Below are positions 1 to 11,660 of a DNA stretch of 64,000 bases, in pieces; the stretch's first letter is position 1, and each line of letters opens with the position of its first letter. Origin of the DNA: Narthecium ossifragum (Eukaryota > Streptophyta > Magnoliopsida > Dioscoreales > Nartheciaceae); assembly GCA_963920575.1 (NCBI GenBank), contig OY986973.1, positions 17,284,062 through 17,348,061 of the forward strand, read 5' to 3'. Below the pieces are notes generated by a model. It made no database searches. It saw only the letters and a list, made by a program, of their open reading frames with translations, and was not told where the DNA came from. The translations under genes and the position numbers were made by a program.

Positions 1-2031
1 TTTGAGGAATTTAGCATAGGATGGAATTTGTTTGATGGCATCAAGCAGAGGAAGATTAACATGTACTTTCTTAAACACATCCATCATTTCATCTAATTTT
101 GAATTTCTATATGGAGTGGACGTAGGATCCGCTAAAGCTTCAGGAAAAGGAACCTTAGGAACATAAGTCGTGGGATTTGGTTCTTTCTCATGAGATGATG
201 TCATGTTCGGTGATGCATGCGGATCTTCAATGGAATCATGAAGATTTGAATGTGGAGTGTTAGAAGATGAATTGGGTTCCTTTGATGCATGTGAATCGTC
301 GTCTAATGATATCTGAGAATGTGATGCATGTAAATCTTGATTACATGTGGGTTCTTCAGGTTTTTCAATATTAACAAAAGTTTTACCACTCCGAAGGGTT
401 GTCACGGCTTGTACATGTTCATGAGATGAGTCGATATGATGTTGGCCCTTTGGATTAGGAACGGGTTGACTAGGTAATTGCCCATCTTCTCTCCTAGACA
501 ATGCATTAGCCAACTGACCCATTTGAACTTCCATCTTAGCTAAAGCTTGAGAATGAGAATGGAGTAGTTGGTTATTAGCTTCAAAAGAGTCCAAGACCTT
601 CAAAAGTCGATCATCAATACTCGGACCTTGACTCGATTGCTGTGGAGGAAGAAAAGATTGATTCTGAGGTCCTTGACTCTGAGGAGGTACATAGGGTTGA
701 TGCCCCCAAGGTTGAGATGATTGATTTTGGAAAGGTCGATATGGGGGTCGAAACAGCGGAGGTTGGCCTTGAGAATTTATAGGATATGACGTTTGAAACT
801 TTGGAGGATAACTTAGAGTTTGAGCACCTATAGATGGCCTTGGATTAAAAGAAGTTGGTTGTTGGCTAGGTGTTCTCCAAGAAAAATTTGGATGGTCTCT
901 GAAACCCGGATTATAGGTATTGGAATAAGGATCATAAGCTGGTTTAGATTGACCATAAACAACATTTATATGTTCTTGTACTAACTCCGGATAATGATAT
1001 GCTAAGTGACAGTCAGTGACATCATGAACAGGAGCAGAACACAAAAAACAGATTTCTCCAGAAGATGGAAGCATAGGAGGAATAGAAGAATCAACCTGAT
1101 TTGTCGTTTGGGTAAGAACTTGATTAAGTTTCCTACTTAATGCATCAACTTGTTGAGCAAGACTGGTTGACTCATTTAATTCAAGGATTCCTCTCGGATT
1201 AGATTGGGTTGAAGATCCATGATTATTCCTAGAAGAAGTGGCGTGATATTGAGAGTTTTCAGCAAGTCTCTCAAAAAGCCTCCAAGAATCGTCAAGAGGG
1301 TTGGTAATGAAAACTCCCCCACAAGCAACATCTATAGTCAACTGATGTTTTTCTTTAAGACCCTTATAGAAATGTTCTACTATAGTCCATTGAGGAAATT
1401 GATGATGGGGGCATTTTCTAAGGAGTTCTCTATAACGATCCCAAGCCTCATGAAATGCTTCATCATCGGCATGTCTAAATGAAGAAATTTCATGACGAAG
1501 GTCACTTGTCTTGGTAATCGGGAAGAATTTTTCAAGGAATTGAGCTTGTAATTGAGGCCAAGTAGTGATAGATCGAGGTTCTAGAAAAGTGAGCCAATGT
1601 TTAGCTTTGCCTTTAAGAGTAAAAGGAAATAATTTGAGTCGCCAAGCATCTTCGGTAAAATTATTGACTCTTACTATAGAACTAATCAAAATGAATTTTT
1701 CGATATGATTGTATGGATCTTCATGAGATAGTCCGTGAAAGGTTAGTAAAGATTGTAAAAATTATGGCTTAATCTCATAATGAGCTACCCCAATCACCGG
1801 GGGTTGAATGCAAGAATGGGAAGTGAATGAGGTTGGAACATAAAAATCTTTCATGGCCCTACGACCTTGATCCTCAGGTTGGTTCGGATTGACATTAGGT
1901 TCAGGAAGGTCCTCAGGGTTATCCATGACTGAATGAGTAGGAGAAGATACTGACAGTTCACGTGATGTAGAACAAGAAGCAAAAAATTCTTTCAATGTGA
2001 GAGAAAGATATGGGTCCTTATCATCACTCAT
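1..2031 (-). pseudogene. gag of element A (partial, one in-frame stop)
   Basis: Starts MSDDKDPYLSLTL at 2031 and stays in one frame to position 1 except for a TAA at 1762-1764. After the stop it carries the gag core (FHGL..EDPYNHIEKF, then LKGKAKHWL and AWDRYRELLRKCPHH), a CxxC...H...C zinc knuckle near 1030-1060 (CFLC..PVHDVTDC), a Pro/Gln-rich linker and the motif KMEVQMGQLANAL. The last residues at the edge (IPSYAKFLK) are the usual run-in to the protease region. It would package element RNA as the capsid precursor; the stop makes this copy probably non-functional. The frame was checked by hand at both ends and near 1081-1260. Confidence 0.85.
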
Positions 2032-2274
2032 TCACACATCATAAAGATCAACCAAGGTTTAGAAATACAAACAGTGCACTCTTGATGATGTGTTTGTTGG
2101 GTTATTGCTCCTTCACCGCTTGGAAGGATGCGCGTTGTTCTTCACCTACTGATCACAAAAAGATATGGAAATATTAGTATTGAAACTATTTTTGTTCTTT
2201 TATATAATAAATGACGGATAACAACTAATTAAGCAAGAAACTACACAAAGTAAACAACTCAAAACACTGTATTA

Positions 2275-2292
2275 TCCTCGGCAACGGCGTCA
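2275..2292 (-). other. Primer binding site of element A
   Basis: Minus strand reads TGACGCCGTTGCCGAGGA six bases inside the LTR end. It matches the TGGCGCCGTTGCCGGGGA class complementary to tRNA-Asp, with a G to A change at the third base and one more mismatch. Confidence 0.75.
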
Positions 2293-3369
2293 AATTTTTG
2301 ATAGGACTCGAAAAGTATCGTTCCTTAACAAGTCTAACCAAAATTACTATTATTTTCGGTGCTCTACTTTAACTACTAAGAAATTAGTAGATAGCGGAGA
2401 GTTCGAGTCGAGTCCACAGGGATTAAGGTGTTTGAGATTGAAAGCTTAGTAAAGTCCTTACTAAATAGTTGAGAAAAGATTACGAGTTGATATTAACTAA
2501 ATTAATACTAAAGGATTTATGAATACGAGAGAAAGGACCACATGATTCTTAATCAGTAACTAAGGTTCTACCAAGTCTTCCTAAGACCAGGGCATGCAAA
2601 CACGATGAATGGCTTCCTAATAGTTGATAAGTAAATGGCTAGTTCTCCTTATCACTCAACAAGTTCTGGTTAGGATTCCTTGCTGGCAAGAATAAAAGTC
2701 TAATTGTCAGTGACCGAATGATTAGTTACGTTCACTGCTAATGAACCCTCTTATTAGGATGAATTCATCGCAAATAGTAGTATGGATATGGATTTAGGTG
2801 TAAGATCAAGATGAATATTTAACATCTTGATAGCCAAAACTAAAAAGGTAGGATGCATGAAGGATTAGGAATGAAACGAAGTGGGACTAGCACTACTATA
2901 GTGGGACTAGCACTACTATAGAAGCACTATACAATCCCTAACCATGAAGAAGATTTCATCCGAGATACCATGGGACAAGCATGATCCTCTTACTTAGATG
3001 AATCCAATCCAAGTCCTAGCATACACAAGCTCTAGAATCAAGTGCAAACCAGAACAATCCACACATCCAACAAGAAATCAACACCAAGGTATGAAGAAAA
3101 TAGAAATCAATCCATATAAGCCAAACAATAATGTATACAAGCCCTAGATCTAAGGAATCCTTAGTAAAAACCCTAGTTACATCATAAGAATCCCATGGTT
3201 AGGGTTTTAGCTAGTCATCTTTAGGGGCCGATCCGTAGGTGGAAGTCGGTGATCTCCTCCCGCCATGGATCTCCTCCAAAGAATCGTCAAAGAAAAGTGT
3301 AAAAGAAGAATAGGAAAACTCTCCCCAAAAAGATCTGGAAAAAGCCCCCCAAAAATCCCTAAACATTGA

Positions 3370-3379
3370 CTATTTATAA
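3370..3379 (-). promoter_or_regulatory. TATA box of element A LTR
   Basis: Minus strand TTATAAATAG, about 60 bp downstream (in LTR sense) of the nearest GGATCGATCC motif at 3437. Confidence 0.6.
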
Positions 3380-3436
3380 CTAGGAAAACATCTCCCTCGG
3401 ATTAGATCTGAGCCGTTGATCTTTATTTTTGGCCGC

Positions 3437-3652
3437 AAAGGATCGATCCTCCTATGGAGTAGGATCGATCGGTCTATCTTCAATTGCTGGTGACGCCCCG
3501 AGACTGATCGATCTTTCCATTGTTGTTATGCTACGTCCTGTGGAGGATCGATCCGTCTAGTCGAGTCCGATCGATCCTTCTACTTGTTCCTTGTTCACAT
3601 GCTGTGCGAGTAGGATCGATCGCTCCAGTAGAGGAGGATCGATCTAACTTGC
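3437..3652. repeat. GGATCGATCC palindrome array (LTR A)
   Basis: Several exact or near copies of the palindrome separated by unrelated spacers, for example near 3440, 3463, 3504, 3545, 3612 and 3646. In LTR sense the array lies immediately upstream of the TATA box. Confidence 0.8.
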
Positions 3653-3812
3653 CAGAATCACCAAACTACACCCCTTTTAGCTCCAAAGTTGATCTAACTC
3701 CTAGTAGGATCTGTTATACCTGAAATGGGATAAAAGTAGTCAGTGAAGCATCGCTCGGAGACCAACAAAGCCAAATTACAAGAGTGTTTTGTGCACTTTT
3801 CAAGTCTTATCA

Positions 3813-3975
3813 CGGGTATGGCGGAGAAGTGCGGGGACGGGGACGGATATTTCAATATCCACCCCAATGTGCCCCGTTGCCATCACTAAAGAGCGTGGTA
3901 GATCGGGGTGGGTTCGGATCCGGATCCACAACATCTAGCTCAAAGTCCAACTAACTTCGGATCCACACCCACATG
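3813..3975. other. Unassigned spacer
   Basis: GC-rich 163 bp between two LTRs with several GGATCC-like words. No ORF or repeat partner was recognised. 3971-3975 (ACATG) is the left target duplication of the next LTR. Confidence 0.5.
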
Positions 3976-4460
3976 TGAAGCTCTAAGAGGGGGGGTTTAT
4001 CTTAGACTTTATACGATAAAATCAATAATGGAAATCTAAATAGGAGGAGTCTAATTAAAACATATGCTTGCTAAAGATAAGAGCAGATAATGTATTTAAG
4101 CAAGGGATATGAGATGAGAGTTAGAGAGATTGCACCAGAATGTTTATAGTGGTTCGGCCAACCTTACCTACATCCACTTCACTCAAGGGCCTCCTTGAGG
4201 CTCCACTACTTGCAAAACCTCTTACAAGTTGTCCACCAAGCTTCCGGGTGCTTGGCAACCTATCCACCAAGCTTACGGGTGCTTGGCAATCTTACGATCT
4301 CTCTAATATCTCTCTAGGATATTTCTCTCAAAGTTTACTTCACACTTGAAGTAGTTTTACAAAGGTTTAGCTCACTAATAAGTGATAGAAACTTGCTAGA
4401 ATATTATTACAATGATCCCTTAGCTCTTCCTAAGTCCTTGGCAAGTTTGCTGCACATTCC

Positions 4461-4470
4461 CTTTTATAGC
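4461..4470 (-). promoter_or_regulatory. TATA box of LTR B1
   Basis: Minus strand GCTATAAAAG. It lies about 80 bp downstream, in LTR sense, of the GTCGACCG array. Confidence 0.6.
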
Positions 4471-4552
4471 TGAGCTTCAAACCCCTCCAAATAGCCTCCC
4501 AATCGCTACTTCCTGCTCCTGCAACGGCTCTTTAACGGCTCTTTTCTGGGCT

Positions 4553-4875
4553 AGCGGTCGACCGTAGCATCGTCCGTGACATCGTCCGCCAGGTTCTTCT
4601 TGAACCACGGTCGATCCACACATCATCCGTCAAGCCTCACGGTCGACCGTCCGATCGACCGTGACATCGTCCGTCAGGCTCTGTTGCGAAAACTGCCTCT
4701 TAGGGTCGATACCGTGTTCGACCGTCGCTCCTCTGAGCCAGATCACATAGGCCACGGTCGATCGGTCCATCGACCGTCAGCCTATTTTCCCAAGAACATC
4801 TTCCGCGGTCGATCCTTGCATCCACGGTCATACCCCACGGTCGATCCATGCATCGTCCGTAGCATCGACCGTCAG
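4553..4875. repeat. GGTCGACC/ATCGTCCG array (LTR B1)
   Basis: Repeated ACGGTCGACCGT-type palindromes and half sites (CATCGACCGT, CATCGTCCGT) with variable spacers. A different motif from GGATCGATCC, but with the same TCGA centre and the same place upstream of TATA. Confidence 0.8.
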
Positions 4876-4996
4876 TACAAAACACATTAAAGATGGTTTT
4901 AATGCTTTCCAAATTAAGGGATAATAATATTAAACTAATGTTTTATCATCAAATATATATTGACATCATCGAAACAATATTAGGGCTAACAACATG

Positions 4997-5204
4997 TTTG
5001 GACTTTTTTTGGTGGCCAAAAAGTGGGGAAGATATATTTTTAAGAACTGATTCACTTCATTATTTGACATTGGGACTAAACTTGGAGCTGACTTATTTCT
5101 CACTTTCATGAAATCTAGTCAGTTTTCATTTCGGATTAATATCATAAACCCCAAACCCCCCACCCAAAAAAAAGGTACATGATGTTACAAAGCTGCCTAA
5201 TTAA
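4997..5204. other. Unassigned spacer
   Basis: AT-rich sequence with no recognisable gene; 5202-5204 (TAA) is the left flank duplication of the MITE. Confidence 0.4.
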
Positions 5205-5369
5205 GGGCATGTTTGGCACCAATGGACGATGCACGGATCCTTGGATCACACGTAGATCTTGGAAAATGGGATCCGCCCTCCGCTAGAATCGAGCGAACGC
5301 CGTGCGCGGTATTCGTCCCCGTGGATACCATCCCGCAGATACCGCGGTTCCCGCGCGTCAAACGACCCC
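5205..5369. mobile_element. Tourist-like MITE
   Basis: 165 bp flanked by TAA on both sides (5202-5204, 5370-5372). The left end GGGCATGTTTGGC and the reversed right end GGGGTCGTTTGAC form imperfect terminal inverted repeats with the GTTTG core typical of PIF/Harbinger-derived MITEs. It has no coding capacity and would depend on a transposase such as that at 40930. Confidence 0.6.
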
Positions 5370-5372
5370 TAA

Positions 5373-5705
5373 ATTTCTGATTGTTTTATGGATTCCATGA
5401 AATCATAGAATCATTTCATAACCACTTTCATCCAAGTAAGAGACAATCATAGTAAAAATACATGATTAAGTTGTGAAATGACTAATATGCTCTTAGGCCT
5501 AAGGACTGAAGTTTGGAAAATACATAAATATACTCATATAACTCGGAGCAGTCTAGCAATTCTATTATATATTGGGACTATAATGTAGGTGTTTTACTTG
5601 ATATAATCTTATGTTTCAGGAAGTTCTATAACATTGTCAGGAATATAAGAGATATTTAACAAAGAGTCTTGTATTGTGGTTGGAAAAACGAGTTGATCTG
5701 CACTA
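5373..5705. other. Unassigned AT-rich stretch
   Basis: No convincing ORF, repeat end or RNA gene. It lies between the MITE and the truncated gypsy leader/gag. Confidence 0.4.
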
Positions 5706-5708
5706 AGA

Positions 5709-6284
5709 TCATAAACATCTCCAATTTACTTTGTAATCTATAAGCCTCTTTGTCACTTGGGTCTCCAAAGTTTGCATGCCCAAAGACGTCATCAAATTAA
5801 ACGAGCCACCTTGATTAACCGTGGGATTTTCATCCCAATGGCCACCCATTTGATCCCTATGACCAGCTCCTCTATGATAATATTGATTATGTCTTGGTGC
5901 ATTAGCACCATAGTTATGTGGTGGTTTAGATGCATTCTGGCCACGTGAATCCCTAATTTCCAGCCTTAGTTCATGTAATAGGACTTCAAAATAAGGCCTA
6001 ATTACTGCCCTTAAAACAATATTAGACGGTACGTCGGGATTATTTGATATTACCTGCCCGGCATTCGCTGGCGGGGCTTCATTTGATGTGCCTATGCAGC
6101 TGGGTTCTCCAAGAACAGGTTCGCCATATATTGGCGCTATGTTGAGTCTGGCTGGAAACTGCTGCTCCTCATCACTGGTGTCTTCGATTATGGGCACATC
6201 TCCATACTGTTCTCCTACCATATTGTCTGATCTCAATCGCATATGACTTCTCCTTAGCACGTTGGGTCCCACTGGGTGTGCCAA
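5709..6284 (-). pseudogene. gag/leader ORF remnant of the gypsy-type fragment
   Basis: An open frame of up to 191 codons that starts inside the PBS. A realistic start is one of the Met codons 45-70 bases further in (MRLRSDNMVGEQ). The protein is acidic at the front and has a His/Asn/Gly-rich middle. I recognise no gag core, so it is called from its position directly after LTR and PBS. It ends abruptly at 5709 by truncation. Confidence 0.45.
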
Positions 6285-6287
6285 AAA

Positions 6288-7141
6288 TGTGCGCGCGCGA
6301 GATGGTATTGGCTTTCGGCGAACAAAACAATCGTGATGGATTAGAAACGTGTGCTTTCCAACCTCGTCGAAAACGAGCGAGGGTGCTAAAGTCGTGAAAA
6401 GAAATGAGACGAAAATCAGTTAATTGCAAATGAACACAGACAATTTGCTCTGATGGCACCGAAATCGGATCCATCGAAAAGATAAGTTATTTTATTAATT
6501 GCTAAGATGACACCGCTGACGGTTCCGCCAGATTTACTTATTTGCAAACGGGTCCGAGTAAGTTTTACAAAACCACAGGGTGGACCTGCGATACAAGGGT
6601 GCAAGGCGGACCTGCGAAAGACCTAAATCTAAGTTACAAGTAAGAGTGGCTAAGCCTACTGATAGAAGAGTCTTGCTCTGGTTTTTGGGTTGCAAGAGAG
6701 CTTATTGTTGCATCTCCTGATCCTTTTATACTGCCCCTTTCCCTCCAGCGGTTGATAGTAGTTCCATTGGCAGTTGTCCCATCATGTCTTGCAGTTGAAC
6801 TGCTAGTCAGTTATATTAATTGATTCTGCTCTTAGTTAGGAATATTGGACTTTCCTTTTCGTGGCTTCATTATTCGCCAATACTTACTTTCGCGTGGCTT
6901 CATTCTTCACCAGTACTTACTTTCGCACGCTAAAGCCATTTGTAACCAATGTCTGCGATTTACTTGTATATGAAAGAAACAAATTTTCTGGTATACAACT
7001 ACGATGATGGATAAGAAGACTTGAAGGTTTTATCGTATTATGTGCAATGGCTTCGAGGTATGTTTTATGTTTATGCATTATAGATGTTTTATATGGATAT
7101 AAAGTATCGGCCCAAGCCATTATAGTAATATTATACTAACA
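6288..7141 (-). repeat. LTR of the gypsy-type fragment
   Basis: 854 bp, minus strand TGTTAGTATAATATTAC...CGCGCACA. The TATA box GTATAAAAGG lies at about 6723-6732, leaving roughly 440 bp of R-U5. It has no TCGA palindrome array. Confidence 0.65.
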
Positions 7142-7146
7142 ATTGG

Positions 7147-8005
7147 TATCAAGCGATGGTTTTTGCTCTTTATGCATGTAAAAATTAAATTAAATTAAAT
7201 TATACTAACAAGATATCAATCATATATCAAGAACCCATCTCCGAATTCTGAATTGGGTTTTGCAACCCCAACCCAAGAGGCTCTACCGAGTTTGGAAGGG
7301 AAGCAATGTAAGCCCTTCTTTCCCATCGAAGTAATGGTAGATTGTATGGTAGTCTTGATGAGATATGAATTTCCTAAATTTGCGGCAAATCTAAATGCCT
7401 AATGTTTGCTTTTAATTGGTTGTTTGAGAGATTTTTTGACTGGCAATGCACTAATTACGCCCATGTCATCACAATGTTGTTCAATTTGTGAATTTGCAAA
7501 TAATTGCTTCCTGTTCATCATGAAACCTTTGCTTCATGTTTAATCCTTTCTTATTTGGATTTTTTCAGTTTTATCAAATCCTGAACAAATTCTGAATTAA
7601 TCAACTGCGTAGATCCAGTTGTCAACTCTTCGGATATATGTTATCCTATTACAGGGTTCAAGATACTTTACCGTACGTAATTAGCGTTTAGAACATACAT
7701 GCAACCTTGACCAGCTGCTATTAGAATAGATCTGGCTTCGACTAATTAACCGATTTATCAACCGGGTTAAAGATATCTATTGATTAGGATGGGTTGTTCA
7801 AACTAGGTTAATGATAGGTTAATTAGACAACTGGAAACCTCCTTCCACCTCAGGCTTTGCTTTCATGCCATTAAATGAACAGTGCTATGCAGTATGCACA
7901 TGCAGGGACTTGAAAATTGAATTGACTCATGTTGTGTTTGTCTGTCTCATATTAACAGAAAATTATATTAGTGACTCTGGAAGCTGCACGTAGTGCTGTT
8001 AAACA
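7147..8005. other. Unassigned sequence
   Basis: About 860 bp of moderately AT-rich DNA. Contains a short (AAATT)n tract near 7184-7203. No coding, RNA or repeat signature recognised; it may be old unique DNA. Confidence 0.4.
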
Positions 8006-8014
8006 TTTAGATGA

Positions 8015-8227
8015 GGGGTAATGACATTTTGATACCATATAATTTAGGGTAATGGCAATCTACTACCATGTATTTTTAAAAATGTAGTTTACTACCCTAC
8101 ATTTTAGGTGAGTGCGCGATTTCCTACCCTGCCCCCAGTCAGCGTTAGTCTCATTCACGGTATTTACACGTGGCGGCACGTGATGAGGAGAGAGAGAGAG
8201 AACTAGAGAGAGGAGGGAGAGAGAGGT
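8015..8227 (+). repeat. Left terminal inverted repeat of the MULE
   Basis: Matches the reverse complement of 11661-11883 with scattered substitutions. It carries the shared words AATGGCAATCTACTACCATG and CACGGTATTTACACGTGG. Confidence 0.85.
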
Positions 8228-8478
8228 GGTGCTCCTCACCTCCGGCGGATCTCCGTTGACTCCTCCACCAACCTCTCCTCCATCATCATCCTAGCCATCC
8301 TCAGCTTCATAGCAGGGAAGACCCTCGCCGGAAGCCTCGGGTAATGGACCTCCTCAGCTTCACAGTAGCTGAAGGATGGGCGGAGAGGAGTCGGGGAAGC
8401 TGGATCTGGGACCGGACGGGGTTGGGGAGGCCGTGGGTGGTGGCGGCAGCGCCGAATCTGAGAGGGTTGAGGAGCTCG
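8228..8478. other. GC-rich segment inside the MULE, possibly captured
   Basis: 251 bp, far richer in GC than the flanks, between the left inverted repeat and the retroelement fragment. No frame is clearly coding and I recognise no protein. Pack-MULEs often carry host gene pieces, so capture is possible but unproven. Confidence 0.35.
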
Positions 8479-9152
8479 GGCGTTGTACCAGTCCAGTCTT
8501 GGAGTAGCACCTTTCGAGGCGTTGTACGGTAGGCCGTGTCGTTCCCCAGTGTGCTGGACAGAGGTTGGAGAGGCTTCACTCACCAGTCCAGACATCGTCA
8601 GGCGGTCGTCAGAGAGGTTAGTGCAGATCAGGCAGAGGCTTCTGACGGCTCAGAGCTGGCAGAAGAGTTATGCAGATCAGAGGCGATGACCGTTGGAGTT
8701 TGCAGTCGGCGACCGAGTGTTCTTGCGAGCATCGCCGTACAAAGGTTCTGTCAGGGTTTGGCAGAGGTGGTTAGTTGGCGCCGAGGTTTGTCGGGCCGTT
8801 CGAGATCCTAGAGAGGGTCGGCGTCGTAGCTTACTGCCTGGATCTTCCTCAGCACATGTCTGCTGTACACCCGACTTTCCACGTGTCGATGCTGAGGAAG
8901 TATCACCCAGACCCGTCTCATGTCATCAGGGTGGATGACATTGAGCTTGAGGCAGACGCGAGTTTTGTTGAGCAGCCGGTTCGGGTACTTGACTGGAGGG
9001 ATCAGGTCTTGCGGGGCAAGACAATTCCCTTGGTCAAGGTACTGTGGAGGCACAGAGGCACCGAGGAGATGACTTGGGAGCGCGAGGCGCGCATGCGGCA
9101 GGAGTTTCCGCAGCTGTTTTCTTCTCGAGGTACTTCTTGTCCTGTCCTCTAG
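8479..9152 (+). pseudogene. Tekay-type chromovirus integrase C-terminus and chromodomain (broken)
   Basis: Truncated at its 5' end. It begins YQSSLGVAPFEALYGRPCRSP, the conserved integrase C-terminal stretch, followed by PLEFAVGDRVFLR. A TGA at 8687-8689 replaces an expected Arg codon. A one-base frameshift before about 8775 moves the rest into another frame (PRFVGPFEILERVG, then VHPTFHVSMLRKYHPDPSHV). The end (LVKVLWRHRGTEEMTWERE) is the chromodomain that targets integration to marked chromatin. The stop codon, about 70 bp before the LTR, is the normal pol end. Clade assignment to Tekay/Del rests on remembered family motifs. Confidence 0.85.
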
Positions 9153-9225
9153 TGTAGCTGTTTTGTTGTTCCGAGCCCTACCCTTATCGAATCTCGGGAT
9201 GAGATTTCCTTTAAGGGTATTAGGA

Positions 9226-11660
9226 TGTGAGGACCTGTTCCTCTACCCTTGTGGCTCGTTATAGACCGCAAGGGCAATTTGGTAAATTATGCCTTTTTGG
9301 TTTGTTTCACACCCGCATGTGCACACACTGGCCTTGTATGTGTTAGTGTTTGTTTAGAATGGCTAGGTGAACCCGGGATCGGAAGATCCCAGCTCGGGGC
9401 GCGCGGAAGCTTGCCTTTGGGCAGCTGACGACCCTTGAGCGATCGATCGGACTCGTGAGCGAGTCGGTGGGTTTTGACCCGCTCGGATCGATCCGACTTG
9501 GTGTTGGATCGATCCAGCCTGTGTTGGATCGATCCGACTTGGTGTTTGGATCGATCCGGGGCGCGAGCGAGCGATCGATCGGACTCGCGTCGGTGGTTTT
9601 TTTTTGCTTCGCGAGGACGGCCGCCGTTGGCCGTCGCTCTCTCCTGTCAGAAGGGGTGGACTTTCCCTCCCCTCCTTCACCTTTTCCCCCCTTCCCCCGG
9701 CTTTCCCCTTCCCCTTTTCCCTTCTTTTCTTCCTCTTCTCCTCCTCCTTCTTCTCCCTTTCTTCTTCCTTCTTTCTTCTTCTCCCGCGGCTCTGTTTTCT
9801 TCCCCTGCTTCTCCAGCAGCTCCTTCTTCTTCACCGTTCTCCCTCCTCCGGCCACCGTTTTGGGTGTTCCAAGGCTTGTTGGAACCATGGCAACGAGAGG
9901 AAGATCCTTGAAGTGATTTGGAGCTGTGTTGGTGACCAGTTCGCAGGGAATCAGCCGAGGAAAGCGTTCTTCGGTAGGTTCTTCTACCTACTGTGTTCTT
10001 TATTGGGTTTCTTTAGATCTAGCCGTTGGATCTTGTTGATCTTTATCTTGTTGGTTTCCTCATGCCTAGTAGAATTTCTTATATAGATTTCATAAGCTTT
10101 GTTTGAGATCTTAGTCGGATATATGCATGATTAAGCTCGGCTTTTCTGGTTTCTCCAGTTCTTGAAGAACAGCCGGCTTGCGGCGAGTTTTCCGGCCGGC
10201 ACGTACATGATCTTGGTTTGTGATGAACATAAGAGTTGTAGCTCTTTGAATCTACTCTCTAACCCAACTGATTTCATAATTTTCCAATTTTCGTACGATT
10301 TGTTATGAATTTTTTATTACAGGGCTGCGTTGCAGCAATTAATTGGTAAGTTAGTTTGATTAGCGGTTTTGATTTGTCTTTTTCCGTTAATCCAACCGTT
10401 GGATGATTATGGATTTTGGATATGTTGATCATGATATGTATACCTACTGATGGCTAAGTTGGATCTTGAATCCGACTTCGTTTAGATGTCGGATCGACGG
10501 GATCAATTAGCCCCTAAGTAGAGGTTTTGGGTGTTTTGAATATAATATTATATTTCAGAATATAGTATTATATTGTTTACTATTCATCATCGTTTTCGGG
10601 GTTGCTTCCCGTTGCAGGAGTCCGCGGTTGACGGTCGTGGTACCGTCGTAATGCCGGGACCCGCTGCGGATCGGCTGGCAGCGGTTGGTAGTACCGCTGC
10701 AGCGATCCGGTTGACTTGTATGCTATCCTTGACATACTGTTGCATGCCTATCTCCTGTTGTGTATGCCATAGCATGCATTGTTGTTTTGTGCATTTGTTG
10801 CATTGTTAGGGTGTGGGTGATCTGTGGGTCGCCGTCCCGAGGCTGGAAGCTCGGACTTAGCCCTAGGACCGGGGTTGGGTAGTTTGGACCCGGTTTGAAT
10901 TGTGGTGTCCAGTCGATTCGATGATAGGCTTAGATGACTGGTACACTTGTTGCTTGATGAATGTAGAGTTCGTGTCGGCCTCGAGTCGGATGCTGAGGTG
11001 TAGCCGGTGTTCCACTGTGTTGACTCTTGAGTGGTGGAGAGGCCCCCTCAGCGGTGCCATTTCCCGCCTGCAGTGTCGGGTTCCTGCATTTGAGTCAGCA
11101 GTGTTTGTTGAGCTTACTGTGTGCTGCTCCTGGGCACCAGGGACACGCGGTGGGGTTATGGGACCCATGTATACACCCATGTCTTACTTGAGGGCGACAC
11201 TATTGCGTTTCCCTCTTCCTTCTGTGTGTCGTAGTGTAGAACCCTACTGAGCTTAGTGCTCACACCTATCCGGGCTGCGTTTTGCAGGTGCAGGCGTCAG
11301 TTCTTCTTCCGCGGCCCTTACCGGGCAGTTGGTCGGCGGTGCGGCGGTGCCAGGCGGAGTCTGAGAGGTGGTGATCCTTTACAGTTTTTTTATCCTATGT
11401 TAGATAGTCTCATACGAGAGTAATGCTGTTTTTGAACCTCCCCCTCTCCGAGGATATGTATATTAAATCTTTTTGGGTTTGTAAATCTGTGGTTCGATGT
11501 TGTTAAATTAATGTCTTTTAATTGGGGGGTGCTTTTGGTTAACTGTTAGGGAGACTAATAGGTTAGAGGGAACCCTTGCCAGCTTTTTTTTTCCGCGGTT
11601 TGTTAGGTTTCGGTTCACGTCGCCCGGCCCGATTGGGCTTTCGCGGGTCGGGGCGCAACA
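9226..11660 (+). repeat. 3' LTR of a Tekay-type chromovirus (LTR L)
   Basis: 2435 bp, TGTGAGGACC...GGGGCGCAACA, directly after the pol end and the short AAGGGTATTAGGA run-in. It contains a GGATCGATCC array (9437-9584), a hairpin-forming GTAGGTTCTTCTACCTAC near 9974, and the conserved acceptor-like TTTTGCAG/GTGCAGG at 11280-11294. It shows that the many other TGTGAGGACC...TGTGACA LTRs in this window are Tekay-type. Confidence 0.85.
9437..9584. repeat. GGATCGATCC palindrome array (LTR L)
   Basis: At least five copies (near 9441, 9484, 9507, 9529 and 9550) plus CGATCGATCGG variants. No clear TATA box follows in this copy. Confidence 0.8.

Larger units (their letters stand above)
1..3812 (-). 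mobile_element. Athila-like Ty3/gypsy retrotransposon, 5' part (element A)
   Basis: Read on the minus strand this is 5' LTR (2299-3812), primer binding site (2275-2292), leader and gag (from 2031 down to the window edge). Pol and the 3' LTR would lie left of the window. The LTR starts TGATAAGAC and ends CCTATCA, and the same family returns at 62596. The tRNA-Asp-type PBS and the gag C-terminal motif QMGQLA are typical of the Athila lineage. The base after the LTR (3813-3817, CGGGT) is the target flank; its partner is outside the window. Confidence 0.85.
2299..3812 (-). repeat. 5' LTR of element A
   Basis: 1514 bp, TG...CA ends on the minus strand. Its first 130 bp align well with the LTR start at 62596. 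It contains a GGATCGATCC array (3437-3652), a TATA box (3370-3379), and a short 19-bp tandem duplication near 2879-2918 (GTGGGACTAGCACTACTATA-type unit twice). Confidence 0.85.
3976..4991 (-). mobile_element. Solo LTR, family B (copy B1)
   Basis: 1016 bp, bounded by a perfect 5-bp duplication ACATG (3971-3975 and 4992-4996). On the minus strand it begins TGTTAGCCCTAATATTG and ends CTCTTAGAGCTTCA. Three other copies (17581, 51952 and the split copy 56271-62584) share the ends and the conserved stretch GTGGTTCGGC near the U5 side. The orientation is taken from the canonical TATA box CTATAAAAGG on the minus strand at 4461-4470. No coding region remains, so the superfamily is not assigned. Confidence 0.85.
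5706..7141 (-). mobile_element. Gypsy-type LTR retrotransposon, 5' fragment
   Basis: Minus-strand order is LTR (6288-7141), a PBS-like site reading TTGGCACACCCAGTGGGACC just inside the LTR, then a 5' leader/gag ORF truncated near 5709. The LTR has TG...CA ends and a minus-strand TATA box. The rest of gag, pol and the 3' LTR are missing. Confidence 0.65.

Noticed and set aside
1219..1482. Plus-strand 87-codon ORF
   Set aside because: Antisense shadow of the gag of element A.
3976..4991. Plus-strand orientation for family B LTRs, based on the G-rich run GAGGGGGGG as a polypurine tract
   Set aside because: The G-rich run is inside the LTR end, and canonical TATA boxes and array placement in all four copies support the opposite strand.
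7142..7160. ATTGGTATCAAGCG after an LTR end, resembling a Copia tRNA-Met primer site in plus orientation
   Set aside because: The TATA box, the TTGGCACACCCAGTGGGACC site and the following open frame all place the LTR on the minus strand, and no Copia coding sequence follows on the plus strand. The ambiguity is real, so element confidence is lowered.
9343..10086. Overlapping open frames on both strands (Ser/Pro/Phe/Leu-rich)
   Set aside because: They are composition artefacts of a CT-rich 5' region in the LTR; no domains, no codon bias.
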